DNA of 64,000 nucleotides from Streptomyces pluripotens. GTDB lineage: Bacteria; Actinomycetota; Actinomycetes; Streptomycetales; Streptomycetaceae. Shown here one piece after another: positions 50,069-59,575 of this stretch. Numbering within the stretch: position 1 is the stretch's first letter; each line of letters starts with the position of its first letter. The notes under the pieces are model-generated. The model did no database searches, was not told where the DNA came from, and was given only the letters and a program-made list of their open reading frames with translations. A program made the position numbers and the translations under genes. The DNA lies in NCBI RefSeq assembly GCF_000802245.2, contig NZ_CP021080.1, positions 4,278,001 through 4,342,000 on the forward strand. The letters run 5' to 3'.

Positions 50069-50092
50069 CCCGGCCTACCGGAACCGGCCGGG
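50069..50092. terminator. Hairpin between ssgE and PBP genes
   Basis: cccggcc (50069-50075) and ggccggg (50086-50092) pair around 10 bases between two convergent genes. Confidence 0.55.
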
Positions 50093-50133
50093 TCAGCCCG
50101 TTCCTTCGGCCGGGTCAGCGGTCCTCCTGTCCG

Positions 50134-51798
50134 TCAGCCGCCCTTCTTCAGCAGCGCCGCCACGATCGGGCCCGCCGTGTCGCCGCCGTGACCGCCCGCC
50201 TGAACCACGCCCGCGGCGGCGAGGTCGCCGCGGTAGGCGGTGAACCAGCCGTTCGGCTTCTTCTGCCCGTCGACCTCGGCCGAGCCGGTCTTCGCACCGT
50301 AGTCCGGGCCCAACCCGGACATGGCCTCGGCGGCGGTGCCGTAGGCGGCCGTGTACTGCATCAGCTCGCGCAGCTGGGCCAGGGTGCCCGCCGACAGGGT
50401 GCGTGAGGCGGTGGCCAGCGTGCGGTGGTCGACGGACGGGGATACCAGGTACGGCTGGTGGAACGAGCCCGACTTCACCGTGGCCGCCACCGAGGCCATG
50501 TTCAACGGGTTCATCCGGACCCCGCCCTGACCGATCAGCGAGGCCGCCATTGAGGCCCCTGACTGCACCGGCACCGAGCCATCGACGCTGGGCACGCCGA
50601 TCGCCCAGTTGTTCATGGACAGGCCGAACACCTGCTCTGCCTGCTTGGTCAGGTCGCCGTTCCCCAGTTTCTTCGCCTGACTGATGAAGGCGGTGTTGCA
50701 GGAGCGGGCGAAGCTCGCCTTGAACGTACCGCCCTTGATCTCGAAGCCGTCCTCGTTGTGGAACTTCCAGCCGCCGTAGGCGGACGTCTTGGGGCAGGGG
50801 TGCCCCTTGTCCGCCGATGCCAGGCCCTTCTCGATCAGCAGCGACGAAGTGATGATCTTCATCGTGGAGCCCGGTGCCAGGGCGCCCTGGAAGCCGACGT
50901 TGAAGCCGTGCCCGCTGTTGGCGACCGCGAGGATCTCGCCCGTCGACGGCCGCAGCACGACCACCGAGGCGTGCTCCCGTCGGTCGACCAGCCGCTCGGC
51001 CTCCGCCTGGAGGGTGGGACTGAGTGTGGTCTTCACCTTGCCCGGGCTGCCCTTGCGCAGCTCCAGGAGTGTCTTGTCGGACACCTTGGCCGCCTTGGAC
51101 GCCTTGCCGCGGACCACGCGCAGCTCGACGGCTGCTTTGCCGCCGGCCGTCTTGCCGTACTTCTCCCGGAGACCGTCCAGTACCGTGCCGAGCGACGGGT
51201 ACTCGACGGTCGTCAGCTCGCCTCCGTCACGGTCCACCGCCATCACGGGTGGGGTGCCGGTCTCGCCGGTGACCAGTGAGTCGCCGCTCCTGAGGTCCGG
51301 GTGGACAACGGCAGGGCGCCACTTGACCAGCGGCTCGCCGTCGCTCGCCCGCCGCACGACGGTGAGGGAGCTGCCGTAGGACAGCGGCTTGGTGAGGTTC
51401 CGGTACGACACCGTCGCCTTGACGCAGAACGGCACCTTGCTACCCGTGGCTGTTCCGGCCGTGAGCGCGACGTCCTTCAGGTGCGCGTCCTTGGCGTAGC
51501 TCGTGAGCAGCTTGCCCGCGGCGGACGGGTCGTCGGTATCGGCCGCGGCGTCGGTGACCTTGCCCTGCTCCCAGGCGGTGAGGAAGCGCGTGGCTGCCGT
51601 GCGGACCTCGGCCGCGGTGAGCGGGCCGGTCTTGACGGCCTTGTGGGCGGCCGTGGTGGCCGTCCGCTCGTCGGCGGCGGCACCGCCCCCGTACAGCGCG
51701 TACACACCGACTCCGGCGCCGACGACCACGGCCATCATCCCGCCGAGCACAGCGGGTCTGGTCTTCCGTCGCTCGACGACGCGCCTTCTCTTGCCCAC
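50134..51798 (-). CDS. Class B penicillin-binding protein
   Basis: GTG 51798 has GGAGGAAC 8 bases upstream and gives 554 residues. A short basic cytoplasmic start and TM anchor (about 17-38) precede an NTF2-like MecA_N domain (about 55-175), a dimerisation region and a transpeptidase domain. Catalytic motifs are S311 in GSTMKI (SxxK), SCN at about 366 and KTGSAE at about 503. It cross-links peptidoglycan. Position next to ssgE suggests a role in sporulation septa or spore wall, which is inference. Confidence 0.9.
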   Translation of the reverse strand: MGKRRRVVERRKTRPAVLGGMMAVVVGAGVGVYALYGGGAAADERTATTAAHKAVKTGPLTAAEVRTAATRFLTAWEQGKVTDAAADTDDPSAAGKLLTSYAKDAHLKDVALTAGTATGSKVPFCVKATVSYRNLTKPLSYGSSLTVVRRASDGEPLVKWRPAVVHPDLRSGDSLVTGETGTPPVMAVDRDGGELTTVEYPSLGTVLDGLREKYGKTAGGKAAVELRVVRGKASKAAKVSDKTLLELRKGSPGKVKTTLSPTLQAEAERLVDRREHASVVVLRPSTGEILAVANSGHGFNVGFQGALAPGSTMKIITSSLLIEKGLASADKGHPCPKTSAYGGWKFHNEDGFEIKGGTFKASFARSCNTAFISQAKKLGNGDLTKQAEQVFGLSMNNWAIGVPSVDGSVPVQSGASMAASLIGQGGVRMNPLNMASVAATVKSGSFHQPYLVSPSVDHRTLATASRTLSAGTLAQLRELMQYTAAYGTAAEAMSGLGPDYGAKTGSAEVDGQKKPNGWFTAYRGDLAAAGVVQAGGHGGDTAGPIVAALLKKGG

Positions 51799-52019
51799 GG
51801 TCTCAGTTCCTCCGCGCCTTCCCCAGGGTCCCCGCAGCCCTCGCACTCCCCAACGACGCCATCACCCTAAAGTCCCGGCCTTCCCGGGTGGCCCCGGATG
51901 GTGTTCCGTAGCACGCCTGCGACAAACGGTCCGGTCCTGCCGCCTGCCTCGTCGCCGTGCCGCCTGGGGCAAACCCGGCAGAGGTGGAGTCGCGGGCCTC
52001 GGCGAGGCAGGCTTGGTTC

Positions 52020-53177
52020 ATGAAGTCGCTCTTGCGCTCACCTCCCTCGACGGGAGCGGGCGGGCACGGCCGGGTCCTCTTCGCGCTGATGCAGTGCGTG
52101 CCCTTCCTGATTGCGCTGGCCGTGCTGGTCATCGAGCTCACGCCTGCGCACTTCATCTACACCGGCCCCTTCCTCACCGCGGTACCGGCGCTGGCGGCGG
52201 TGACGATGGGCCCTAGGGGCACCGCCGCGGCGGCGCTGCTCGCACTGGCGATCAGTGTGACCACCGCGACGTACAACCAGGCCTGGGGCACTCTGCAGGT
52301 CTATACCAATTTTCTGGCTCTGGCCCTGGTGACCGCTGCCGGTCTCGTCACCAGCCGCGCCGTGCAGGCACGCCGGCAGAGAGAGCTCGACCAAGTCCGC
52401 CGGATCGCGGTGGCGGCCCAGGACGTCGTCCTGCGACCCGTTCCCCCGCGACTGGGCCCGCTCCTGGCGGGCAGCCTGAGCCTCGCGGCCGGGACGGGGG
52501 CGCAGGTGGGCGGTGACCTGTACGAAGCCGTGCAGACGCGCTACGGCGTCCGGATGATCGTCGGGGACGTCCGGGGAAAGGGGCTGTCCGCGGTACGGGC
52601 CGTCGCGGTGGCGGTGGGGGCGTTCCGGGAAGCCGTGCACTACGAGAACGACCTGGTGGAGGTCATGAACCACTGCTCGGCCGCGCTCCGACGGGCGGTC
52701 GCCGCGTCGGCCGCGCATGACTCGGACATCCTGCTGGAGGGGTTCACCACCGCTCTCATCGCCCAGGTGCCCGACGAATCCGTGGTGCAACTGGTGAATC
52801 GCGGCCACCCCCCGCCGCTGCTGCTACACCGGGGCAGAGCCACGGCGCTGATGCCCTCCACGCCGTCGCCGCCGCTCGGCCTGGAAGACCTCGGTCCTCC
52901 CGCCGAACCCGAGACCTACCCGTTCCTCCCTGGCGACCGCCTGCTGCTCTACACCGACGGTGTCATCGAGGCCCGCAACCGGGGCAACGAGTTCTTCGCC
53001 CTGCCGGAGACCATGGAGGGGATACACGACAGCACCACCCCGCCGGAATTCCTGGAGCAACTGCACCTGAGGTTGACCCGCCACACCGGGGGTGACCTGA
53101 CGGACGACGTGGCGATGATTCTCGTCGACCGGCTCGACGGCACCGCGCCGGAGCCGCCCGCCGGTCACGCCCGCTGA
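52020..53177 (+). CDS. Membrane-anchored PP2C-type (SpoIIE-like) serine phosphatase
   Basis: ATG 52020 (MKSLLRSPPSTG) gives 385 residues. Three to four TM helices (about 22-110) are followed by a SpoIIE/PP2C catalytic domain. Metal-binding motifs include VGGDLYEAV, MIVGDVRGKGL, VNRGHPPPL and the late YTDGVIEARN and GGDLTDDVAMILV. It lacks sensory PAS/GAF domains. Such phosphatases activate anti-sigma antagonists by dephosphorylation; the partner is not encoded nearby. Divergent from the PBP gene by 221 bp. Confidence 0.87.
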   Translation: MKSLLRSPPSTGAGGHGRVLFALMQCVPFLIALAVLVIELTPAHFIYTGPFLTAVPALAAVTMGPRGTAAAALLALAISVTTATYNQAWGTLQVYTNFLALALVTAAGLVTSRAVQARRQRELDQVRRIAVAAQDVVLRPVPPRLGPLLAGSLSLAAGTGAQVGGDLYEAVQTRYGVRMIVGDVRGKGLSAVRAVAVAVGAFREAVHYENDLVEVMNHCSAALRRAVAASAAHDSDILLEGFTTALIAQVPDESVVQLVNRGHPPPLLLHRGRATALMPSTPSPPLGLEDLGPPAEPETYPFLPGDRLLLYTDGVIEARNRGNEFFALPETMEGIHDSTTPPEFLEQLHLRLTRHTGGDLTDDVAMILVDRLDGTAPEPPAGHAR

Positions 53178-53209
53178 AGCCGCCACGCTCCCGCGCCGTG
53201 TCCGCCCAG

Positions 53210-54961
53210 CTAGACCCAGGTGTCCAGCCACATCCGCGACTGCCACTCGTCGAGCGGGATCGGGGTGCCGGTGTACAGAGGCCAGAAGAAGATGAAGTTC
53301 CAGGCGATCAGCAGCACCAGCACGCCCGCCGCCGACGCGCCGATCACCCGACGGGTGTCGCTGGAGCCCGGCGGACCGACGATCGCACCGATCAGCATCG
53401 CCACCGCCAGACACAGGAACGGTACGAAGACGACCGCGTAGAAGAGGAAGATCGTCCGCTCCTGGTAATGGAACCAGGGAAGATAACCGGCCGCGATCCC
53501 GCATGCGATGGCACCGGCGCGCCAGTCGCGGCGGAACGCCCAGCGCCACAGCACGTACAGGATCGCGATGCAGGCCGCCCACCACAGCAACGGCGTGCCG
53601 ATCGCCAGTACCTCCCGCGCGCACTTCTGGCCGGCGTCCGCCGGGCAACCATCGGTGCCCGGGGCCGGGGACTGGTAGAAATACGACACCGGGCGGCCCA
53701 GCACGATCCAGCTCCACGGGTTGGACTGGTAGGTGTGCGGGGACGTCAGGTGGATGTTGAACTCGTACACCTCGTGCTCGTAGTGCCACAGGCTGCGCAA
53801 CCAGTCCGGCAGGAAGGTCCAGGAGCCGCCCTTGCCGGCGGTGGCCGCCCAGTTGCGGAAGTAGCCGCCGGTGCCGTCGGTGGGGGAGAGGATCCAGCCG
53901 GTCCAGGAGGCGACGTACACGACGAGCGCCACCGGGACAGTGGCCAGGAAGGCGAGGCCGGTGTCGTACTTGAGAACCGCGGTGTACGGGTGACGGGCGC
54001 CGGCCACCTTGCGCGCGCCGACGTCCCACAGGAGGGTCATCACGCAGAACGCGGCCAGGAAGAACAGGCCGTTCCACTTGGTGGCGGCGGCCAGGCCCAG
54101 GAGCAGCCCGGCCGCCCAGCGCCAGGGCCGCAGGCCGAAGCGGAAGGTGTCGGAGAGGTGCGCGTTCGGGCGGACCCGACCGTCGGGGCCGGCCGGCAGC
54201 GCATCGGCCAGTTTCTTCCGTGACCGGTCCCGGTCGAGGATCAGGCAGCCGAACGCGGCCACCACGAAGAACATCAGCACACCGTCGAGCAGTGAGGTCC
54301 GGCTCATCACGAAGTGCAGCCCGTCCACCGCCAGCAGCGCGCCCGCCAGACAGCCGAGGAACGTCGAGCGGAAGATCCGGCGCCCGATCCGGCACAGCAG
54401 CAGTACGCTCAGCGTCCCCAGCAGGGCCGTCATGAAGCGCCAGCCGAACGGGTTGAACCCGAAGACCAGCTCGCCGAGCCCGATGACGTACTTGCCGACC
54501 GGCGGGTGCACGACGTAGGACGCGTCCGTCGGGATCGCCAGATGGCCGTGCGTCTGCAGGACCAGGTCGTTGGCGTTCTTGTCCCAGTTGACCTCGAAGC
54601 CGCGGTGGACGATCGCCCAGGCGTCCTTGGCGTAGTACGTCTCGTCGAATATCACCGCGCGCGGGCTGCCCAGGTTCCAGAACCGCATCAGGCCCGCCAT
54701 CAGTGTCACCAGGAGCGGGCCGCCCCACCCCGACCAGCGGGTGATCCGCTCGGCGAGGACCGGTGGCACGCCGAGGACCTGCCACAGGCGGGGGCTCGGC
54801 TCGGCGTATGGGGGCACGAGCCGGTCGCGCACGTCGTCCGTGGGCGCCTCCCCGGCCGGTGTGTACCCGTAGCGCCGCAGCCGCCGCTGCCACGACGGCC
54901 GCCGGTCGTGCGGTGCCTGGTCCTGCCGGAGGTGGTCCATGGAGGACGCGGTACTGGTCAC
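53210..54961 (-). CDS. pmt: Protein O-mannosyltransferase (PMT family, GT39)
   Basis: GTG 54961 gives 583 residues, close to known actinobacterial Pmt. The catalytic DE pair is in AVIFDETYYAKDAWA (first extracytoplasmic loop), followed by QTHGHLAIPTDASYVVHPPV and about ten TM helices. A C-terminal PMT_4TMC region includes YLPWFHYQERTIFLFY. It transfers mannose from polyprenyl phosphate to secreted proteins at the membrane. In S. coelicolor Pmt is required for phiC31 infection. Divergent from rsmI by 127 bp, as in other Streptomyces. Confidence 0.92.
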   Translation of the reverse strand: MTSTASSMDHLRQDQAPHDRRPSWQRRLRRYGYTPAGEAPTDDVRDRLVPPYAEPSPRLWQVLGVPPVLAERITRWSGWGGPLLVTLMAGLMRFWNLGSPRAVIFDETYYAKDAWAIVHRGFEVNWDKNANDLVLQTHGHLAIPTDASYVVHPPVGKYVIGLGELVFGFNPFGWRFMTALLGTLSVLLLCRIGRRIFRSTFLGCLAGALLAVDGLHFVMSRTSLLDGVLMFFVVAAFGCLILDRDRSRKKLADALPAGPDGRVRPNAHLSDTFRFGLRPWRWAAGLLLGLAAATKWNGLFFLAAFCVMTLLWDVGARKVAGARHPYTAVLKYDTGLAFLATVPVALVVYVASWTGWILSPTDGTGGYFRNWAATAGKGGSWTFLPDWLRSLWHYEHEVYEFNIHLTSPHTYQSNPWSWIVLGRPVSYFYQSPAPGTDGCPADAGQKCAREVLAIGTPLLWWAACIAILYVLWRWAFRRDWRAGAIACGIAAGYLPWFHYQERTIFLFYAVVFVPFLCLAVAMLIGAIVGPPGSSDTRRVIGASAAGVLVLLIAWNFIFFWPLYTGTPIPLDEWQSRMWLDTWV

Positions 54962-55088
54962 CGCGCCATCGTAGGGAACGGCGCTGTGCGAGTCCCGCGC
55001 ATGTGCGCTACCGGTCGTGAGCCGGTCGGTTTCCCCCGTTTCCCGGGGGACCGCAGGCCGGCGCCCACTCTCCTGGGAGGATGGGGGC

Positions 55089-55937
55089 GTGACTGGAACC
55101 CTTGTCCTCGCAGGTACTCCCATCGGCGACATCGCGGACGCGCCGCCCCGGCTGGCCGAGGAGCTGGCGGGCGCCGACGTGGTCGCGGCCGAGGACACCC
55201 GGCGGTTGCGCCGGCTCACCCAGGCGCTGGGTGTCACGCCCCAGGGGCGGGTCGTGTCCTACTTCGAGGGCAACGAGTCCGCCCGGACGCCGGAACTGGT
55301 GGAGGAACTGCTCGGCGGGGCACGCGTGCTGCTGGTGACCGATGCGGGGATGCCCTCGGTCTCCGACCCGGGGTACCGGTTGGTCGCGGCGGCCGTGGAC
55401 AAGGACATCCGGGTCACCGCCGTGCCCGGGCCGTCCGCAGTCCTGACCGCGCTAGCGCTGTCCGGGCTGCCCGTCGACCGGTTCTGCTTCGAGGGGTTCC
55501 TGCCGCGCAAGGCGGGCGAGCGATTGTCGCGACTGCGGGAGGTCGCGGACGAGCGGCGGACACTGGTGTACTTCGAGGCCCCGCACCGGCTCGACGACAC
55601 GCTCGCCGCCATGGCCGAGGTCTTTGGTGCGGAGCGGCGGGCCGCCGTCTGCCGCGAGCTCACCAAGACCTACGAGGAGGTACGGCGCGGTCCGCTCGCC
55701 GAACTGGCCCGGTGGGCCGCGGACGGCGTTCGAGGGGAGATCACCGTGGTGGTCGAGGGCGCCCCCGAGGCCGGGCCCGAAGCGCTCGACGCCGGGGAAC
55801 TGGTCCGCCGGGTCCGGGTGCGAGAGGAGGCCGGCGAACGCCGCAAGGAGGCCATCGCGGCGGTGGCGGTGGAGGCGGGGCTGCCCAAGCGGGTGGTGTT
55901 CGACGCGGTGGTGGCGGCCAAGCGCTCCGCTGAGTGA
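55089..55937 (+). CDS. rsmI: 16S rRNA (cytidine-2'-O)-methyltransferase RsmI
   Basis: GTG 55089 (MTGTLVLAGTPIGDIADAPP) gives 282 residues. Tetrapyrrole-methylase fold motifs are clear: LAGTPIGDIADAPPRLAEEL, VAAEDTRRLRRL, VLLVTDAGMPSVSDPGYRLV, and VPGPSAVLTALALSGLP, followed by FEGFLPRKAGER and VCRELTKTYEEV, all diagnostic for RsmI. It methylates C1402 of 16S rRNA with SAM. The start has a GGGGG stretch 4-8 bases upstream. A conserved neighbour of pmt. Confidence 0.93.
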   Translation: MTGTLVLAGTPIGDIADAPPRLAEELAGADVVAAEDTRRLRRLTQALGVTPQGRVVSYFEGNESARTPELVEELLGGARVLLVTDAGMPSVSDPGYRLVAAAVDKDIRVTAVPGPSAVLTALALSGLPVDRFCFEGFLPRKAGERLSRLREVADERRTLVYFEAPHRLDDTLAAMAEVFGAERRAAVCRELTKTYEEVRRGPLAELARWAADGVRGEITVVVEGAPEAGPEALDAGELVRRVRVREEAGERRKEAIAAVAVEAGLPKRVVFDAVVAAKRSAE

Positions 55938-56421
55938 CCCGGTCCGGGGACGGCCCTGCTGTCGGGCCGGGCCGTCCCCGGGCCTGCTGCCTGTCTCCGG
56001 GCCTGTCCTGTGCGAGAGCCCACCTCCCGCACAACAGCCTGACTTCCGGCCGGGACTCGTTTCTGCCTGGGCGCGCCCCGTTCCCCTCCGGTCCCGTTCC
56101 CCTCCGGTCCCGTTCCCTGCCAAAGAGCCTCGCCGAAGAGCGTCAGACGGGCGAAAAACGACCTCTGAGCAGGGGTGTTCTCGGGTGAGCGCATGCCCCA
56201 TGAGCGGGCAAAAGGCTGTCGCCAAAGGCAAAGCGGAGAGGCTGCCGCCGCGGCCGTTTTGGCAAGAAACGCCCAAATCGCATCCAATACTCGACAGGCC
56301 GGATGCATTCGCGCCGGGAGAAGCGTCCACTGGTCAAAGGGACGCACCCGTCCCTCGCCCCATGGGGTTCCGGGGGGTTCCCCGTGCCGGGGCGCTTGTC
56401 CAGCGGACAAGAGGAGCTGGC
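55938..56421. other. 484-bp intergenic region
   Basis: No convincing gene is present. It includes a short tandem repeat at about 56088-56122 (two copies of gttcccctccggtccc and part of a third). A candidate promoter is TTGGCA (56259-56264) with a weak TCCAAT 18 bp later, upstream of the zinc-ribbon protein gene. A longer minus frame (about 55670-56410) is compositionally unlike protein and antisense to rsmI. Confidence 0.4.
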
Positions 56422-56823
56422 ATGAGTGAGATCGCAGGGCAGACCGGCCTCCGCGGTACGGCCGCAGCCGTCGTTCACGAGTCGTATTCCTTCGCCTGCA
56501 TGAGTTGCGGGCACGGCTGGGAGCAGTCGTACGAGATAGAGCACCACACGGACGCCGACGGGCACCAGTTCGTGCAGTACGTCACCGACGGCCGGTTCGT
56601 ACCGTCGCCGCTGAGCCGGCCCAACTGCCAGAACTGCGATGGCCGAGTCCTGCGGATCATGCGCGCCGGACGGGTCTCGTCGGTGCGCGGCTCGGCGGAT
56701 CGGCACCACCGAGTGCCCCTGGCGGGCCCGATCGAGGTCCCGGACGTGCCTGCGCAGCGCAGGGAGTCCCGCCACTGGCACCTGTCCGATCTCCTGCATC
56801 CGTTCCAGCGCAAGGCGAGCTGA
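56422..56823 (+). CDS. Conserved small zinc-ribbon-like protein (133 aa)
   Basis: ATG 56422 has GAGGAG 8 bases upstream. The product contains two CxxC knuckles (ACMSCGHGW at about 26-34 and PNCQNCDGR at about 71-79), likely binding one zinc. Between them is YEIEHHTDADGHQFVQYVTD. The C-terminus is basic. It looks like a conserved actinobacterial hypothetical protein of possible nucleic-acid or protein-binding role. The next gene (tatD) starts 47 bp later. Confidence 0.75.
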   Translation: MSEIAGQTGLRGTAAAVVHESYSFACMSCGHGWEQSYEIEHHTDADGHQFVQYVTDGRFVPSPLSRPNCQNCDGRVLRIMRAGRVSSVRGSADRHHRVPLAGPIEVPDVPAQRRESRHWHLSDLLHPFQRKAS

Positions 56824-56870
56824 ACGGCTCACCGGACCGCGGTGGCATGCCCCTTTCGTAGGATCGGGGC

Positions 56871-57767
56871 ATGCCTTCGAACGCCGGCCAGACCACCACG
56901 GACGACAAGAACGCGGCACCGCCGCTCCCGGCCCCCCTCCAGGTGCCCGTCGCCGACTCCCACACGCACCTCGACATGCAGTCCGGCACGGTCGAGGAGG
57001 GGCTGGCGAAGGCAGCGTCGGTGGGCGTCACCACGGTCGTACAGGTCGGCTGCGACCTCAACGGCTCGCGGTGGGCGGCGCAGACCGCCGCCGCGTACGA
57101 CAGCGTCCACGCCACGGTCGCCCTGCACCCCAACGAGGCCCCGCGCATCGTCCACGGCGACCCCGACGGATGGTCCCGGCAGGGCGCACGCGAGGCGGGT
57201 GGAGACGGTGCGCTGGACGACGCCCTGGCCGAGATCGAGCGGTTGGCCGTGCTGCCCCAGGTGAAGGGCGTCGGCGAGACCGGGCTGGACTACTTCCGCA
57301 CCGGGCCCGAGGGCAAGGCCGCGCAGGAGCGGTCCTTCCGCGCCCACATCGAGATCGCCAAGCGGCACGGCAAAGCGCTCGTCATCCACGACCGGGACGC
57401 CCACGCCGACGTCCTGCGCGTCCTGAAGGAGGAGGGCGCCCCGGAGCGCACCGTCTTCCACTGCTACTCGGGCGACGCCGAGATGGCCCGGACCTGCGCC
57501 CGCGAGGGCTACTTCATGTCCTTCGCCGGCAACGTCACCTTCAAGAACGCCGGGAACCTGCGGGACGCGCTCGCCGTCGCCCCGCTGGAACTGATCCTGG
57601 TGGAGACCGACGCGCCCTTCCTGACCCCGGTTCCGTACCGGGGGCGGCCCAACGCCCCCTACCTCGTGCCGGTCACGGTGCGCGCAATGGCTGCCGTGCG
57701 CGGCTTCGGCGAAGACGCGCTGGCGACGGCGCTCGGCGCGAACACCGCCCGCGCGTTCGGCTACTGA
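56871..57767 (+). CDS. tatD: TatD-family metal-dependent DNase
   Basis: A 298-residue protein. Metal-binding residues appear in order: ADSHTHLD (HxH), VKGVGETGLDYF (Glu), LVIHDRDAHADVL (His), VFHCYSGDAEMA (His) and LVETDAPFLTPVPYRG (Asp), the complete TatD set. TatD enzymes are 3'-5' exonucleases in DNA repair and turnover. An acidic insertion (about 97-118, GDPDGWSRQGAREAGGDG) is longer than in E. coli but usual for actinomycetes. The neighbourhood tatD-rpf-rsmA-ispE is conserved in actinobacteria. Confidence 0.92.
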   Translation: MPSNAGQTTTDDKNAAPPLPAPLQVPVADSHTHLDMQSGTVEEGLAKAASVGVTTVVQVGCDLNGSRWAAQTAAAYDSVHATVALHPNEAPRIVHGDPDGWSRQGAREAGGDGALDDALAEIERLAVLPQVKGVGETGLDYFRTGPEGKAAQERSFRAHIEIAKRHGKALVIHDRDAHADVLRVLKEEGAPERTVFHCYSGDAEMARTCAREGYFMSFAGNVTFKNAGNLRDALAVAPLELILVETDAPFLTPVPYRGRPNAPYLVPVTVRAMAAVRGFGEDALATALGANTARAFGY

Positions 57768-57889
57768 GCGCGCGTTCGCGGCACAACGGTACGTAGCCGA
57801 GCCGCTTTGGAGAGTGACCGTCGCTCCGCTAGGTTCTTGGGGCCCGATTCCGGAATCCGGACCCCTCTGGCCCTCTGGAGCATGTCGGC

Positions 57890-59353
57890 GTGAGCGATTC
57901 ACAGTACGAGACCTACGCGGCGTACGGCCCCCGCAGCGCGCCGCCCGGCACACCCGGCGAGTCCGGCACGCCCGGCGGCGCAGGGCCCGGTGTGCACAAC
58001 GCGGAGACCGTGCCGTACGGGGCGGTGTACGGAGCACCGCACGGCGGCACGTACCGGACCGCGTACGAGGCGGTGGCGCAGAAGGCCTCCGTGCCGGCAC
58101 CCGGGTACACAGGCGTGAGCGAGCCGGTGCTGCCGCGACAGAGCGGGAGCACACCGGGCGAAGCGGCCCGTCAACCTGGTGCGGCCCCTCAACCCGGTGC
58201 GCGCGGTGGAGTGGGCCGGCGTGCCACACGTCGGCGCAGGCCCCGTTCCGCGGAGCGCCCGGAGTCCGCCGTGCGCCGTCTGCTGCCGCAGGCGCTGGTG
58301 GTGGCCTTCCTGGCCTGCGGCACCACCGCCTTCGTCGCCAAAGACAAGGTGATCGAGCTGGACGTCGACGGCAGACAGCGCACGCTGCACACCTTCGCCG
58401 ACGACGTGAGTGAACTGCTCGCCGAGGAGGGCGTGCCCGCAGGAGCGCACGACGTGGTCGCGCCCGCCCCCGACGCGGCGCTCGCCAGCGGCGACGCGGT
58501 CGCGGTGCGCTACGGACGTCCCGTACGGCTCACGCTGGACGGCAGGCGGCACGAGGTGTGGACGACGGCGAGCACGGTGGAGGGAGCCCTCGACGAGCTG
58601 GGAGTGCGTGCGGAGGGCGCGTACCTGTCCACCTCGCGCTCCCGGAGCATCGGACGCGCCGGGCTCGCGCTCGACGTGCGCACCGAACGGGCCGTCACGA
58701 TCATGGCGGACGGCCGGGCCCGCACCATCCGCACCAACGCGGCCACCGTTCGTGAGGCGGTTGAGGAGGCCGGGATCGCTCTACGAGGCCAGGACACCAC
58801 CTCCGCCCCGCCCGGCAGTTTCCCGCGCGACGGACAGACGGTGACCGTACTGCGGGTGCGTGGCACCCGGGAGGTCCGCGAGGAGCAGATCCCGTTCGAA
58901 GTCGAGCGGACCGAAGACCCTTCTCTCTTCAGGGGCACCGAGGTCGTCACCGACCCCGGTCGGCCCGGGCTGCGCCGGACCACCTACCTCCTGCGCACCG
59001 TCAACGGGGTTCGGCAGAAGCCGCGTCGGGAGAAGTCCGAGGTGGTGCGCCGGCCGCGCAAGCGGGTGGTGCTGGTGGGTACCAAGCCGCTGCCGCGTTC
59101 CGTGCACGGCGCCGACCACCTCAACTGGGGCGGCCTCGCCGCCTGCGAGTCCGGTGGCCGCCCGCACGCGGTCGACCCCTCGGGGACGTACGGCGGGCTC
59201 TACCAGTTCGACACGCACACCTGGCACAGCCTCGGCGGCAGTGGGCGCCCGCAGGACGCGGCGGCTGAGGAACAGACGTACCGCGCGAAGAAGCTGTACG
59301 TGCGCCGCGGTGCGAGCCCCTGGCCGCATTGCGGGGCGCGCCTGCACGGGTGA
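57890..59353 (+). CDS. Resuscitation-promoting factor-like cell-wall hydrolase (RpfB type)
   Basis: GTG 57890 has GGAG 9 bases upstream. The 487-residue product has a long disordered cytoplasmic N-terminus (about 1-125) and a TM or signal anchor (about 131-147). It then has three DUF348 repeats (about 150-310, for example TLHTFADDVSELLAEEG and IRTNAATVREAVEEAG), a G5 domain (EVREEQIPFEVERTED) and a C-terminal Rpf/lysozyme-like domain (WGGLAACESGGRPHAVDPSG, Glu catalytic). It cuts peptidoglycan and promotes spore germination or growth. The long N-terminal cytoplasmic extension is unusual. Confidence 0.88.
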   Translation: MSDSQYETYAAYGPRSAPPGTPGESGTPGGAGPGVHNAETVPYGAVYGAPHGGTYRTAYEAVAQKASVPAPGYTGVSEPVLPRQSGSTPGEAARQPGAAPQPGARGGVGRRATRRRRPRSAERPESAVRRLLPQALVVAFLACGTTAFVAKDKVIELDVDGRQRTLHTFADDVSELLAEEGVPAGAHDVVAPAPDAALASGDAVAVRYGRPVRLTLDGRRHEVWTTASTVEGALDELGVRAEGAYLSTSRSRSIGRAGLALDVRTERAVTIMADGRARTIRTNAATVREAVEEAGIALRGQDTTSAPPGSFPRDGQTVTVLRVRGTREVREEQIPFEVERTEDPSLFRGTEVVTDPGRPGLRRTTYLLRTVNGVRQKPRREKSEVVRRPRKRVVLVGTKPLPRSVHGADHLNWGGLAACESGGRPHAVDPSGTYGGLYQFDTHTWHSLGGSGRPQDAAAEEQTYRAKKLYVRRGASPWPHCGARLHG

Positions 59354-59481
59354 GGCACGGACCGCAGGACGTGGACGTGGTGAGCACTGAAGGACTGGGA
59401 CCCGGGGACCCTCGGCTGAGGACTGCGGACCAGTGACCGCGGATCGGTGACCGCCGGCCGGTGGCCGCGGGTCGAGGCGTC

Positions 59482-59524
59482 GGGTGTCGGGGGTCCGGAA
59501 CGCGGTGCCGGACCCCCGACACCC
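59482..59524 (+). terminator. 17-bp perfect hairpin between rpf and rsmA
   Basis: gggtgtcgggggtccgg (59482-59498) and ccggacccccgacaccc (59508-59524) are perfect reverse complements around 9 bases. Confidence 0.75.
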
Positions 59525-59575
59525 ACCTCCCGGCACCGGGCGAAGGGGGCCCGGTCCGCCCCGTACCCTTGTCCC

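Noticed and set aside
57768..57889. c-di-AMP (ydaO-type) riboswitch upstream of the Rpf-like gene
   Set aside because: The leader is only about 120 bp, and I see none of the conserved ydaO core; this gene is RpfB-type, not the rpfA type linked to that riboswitch.
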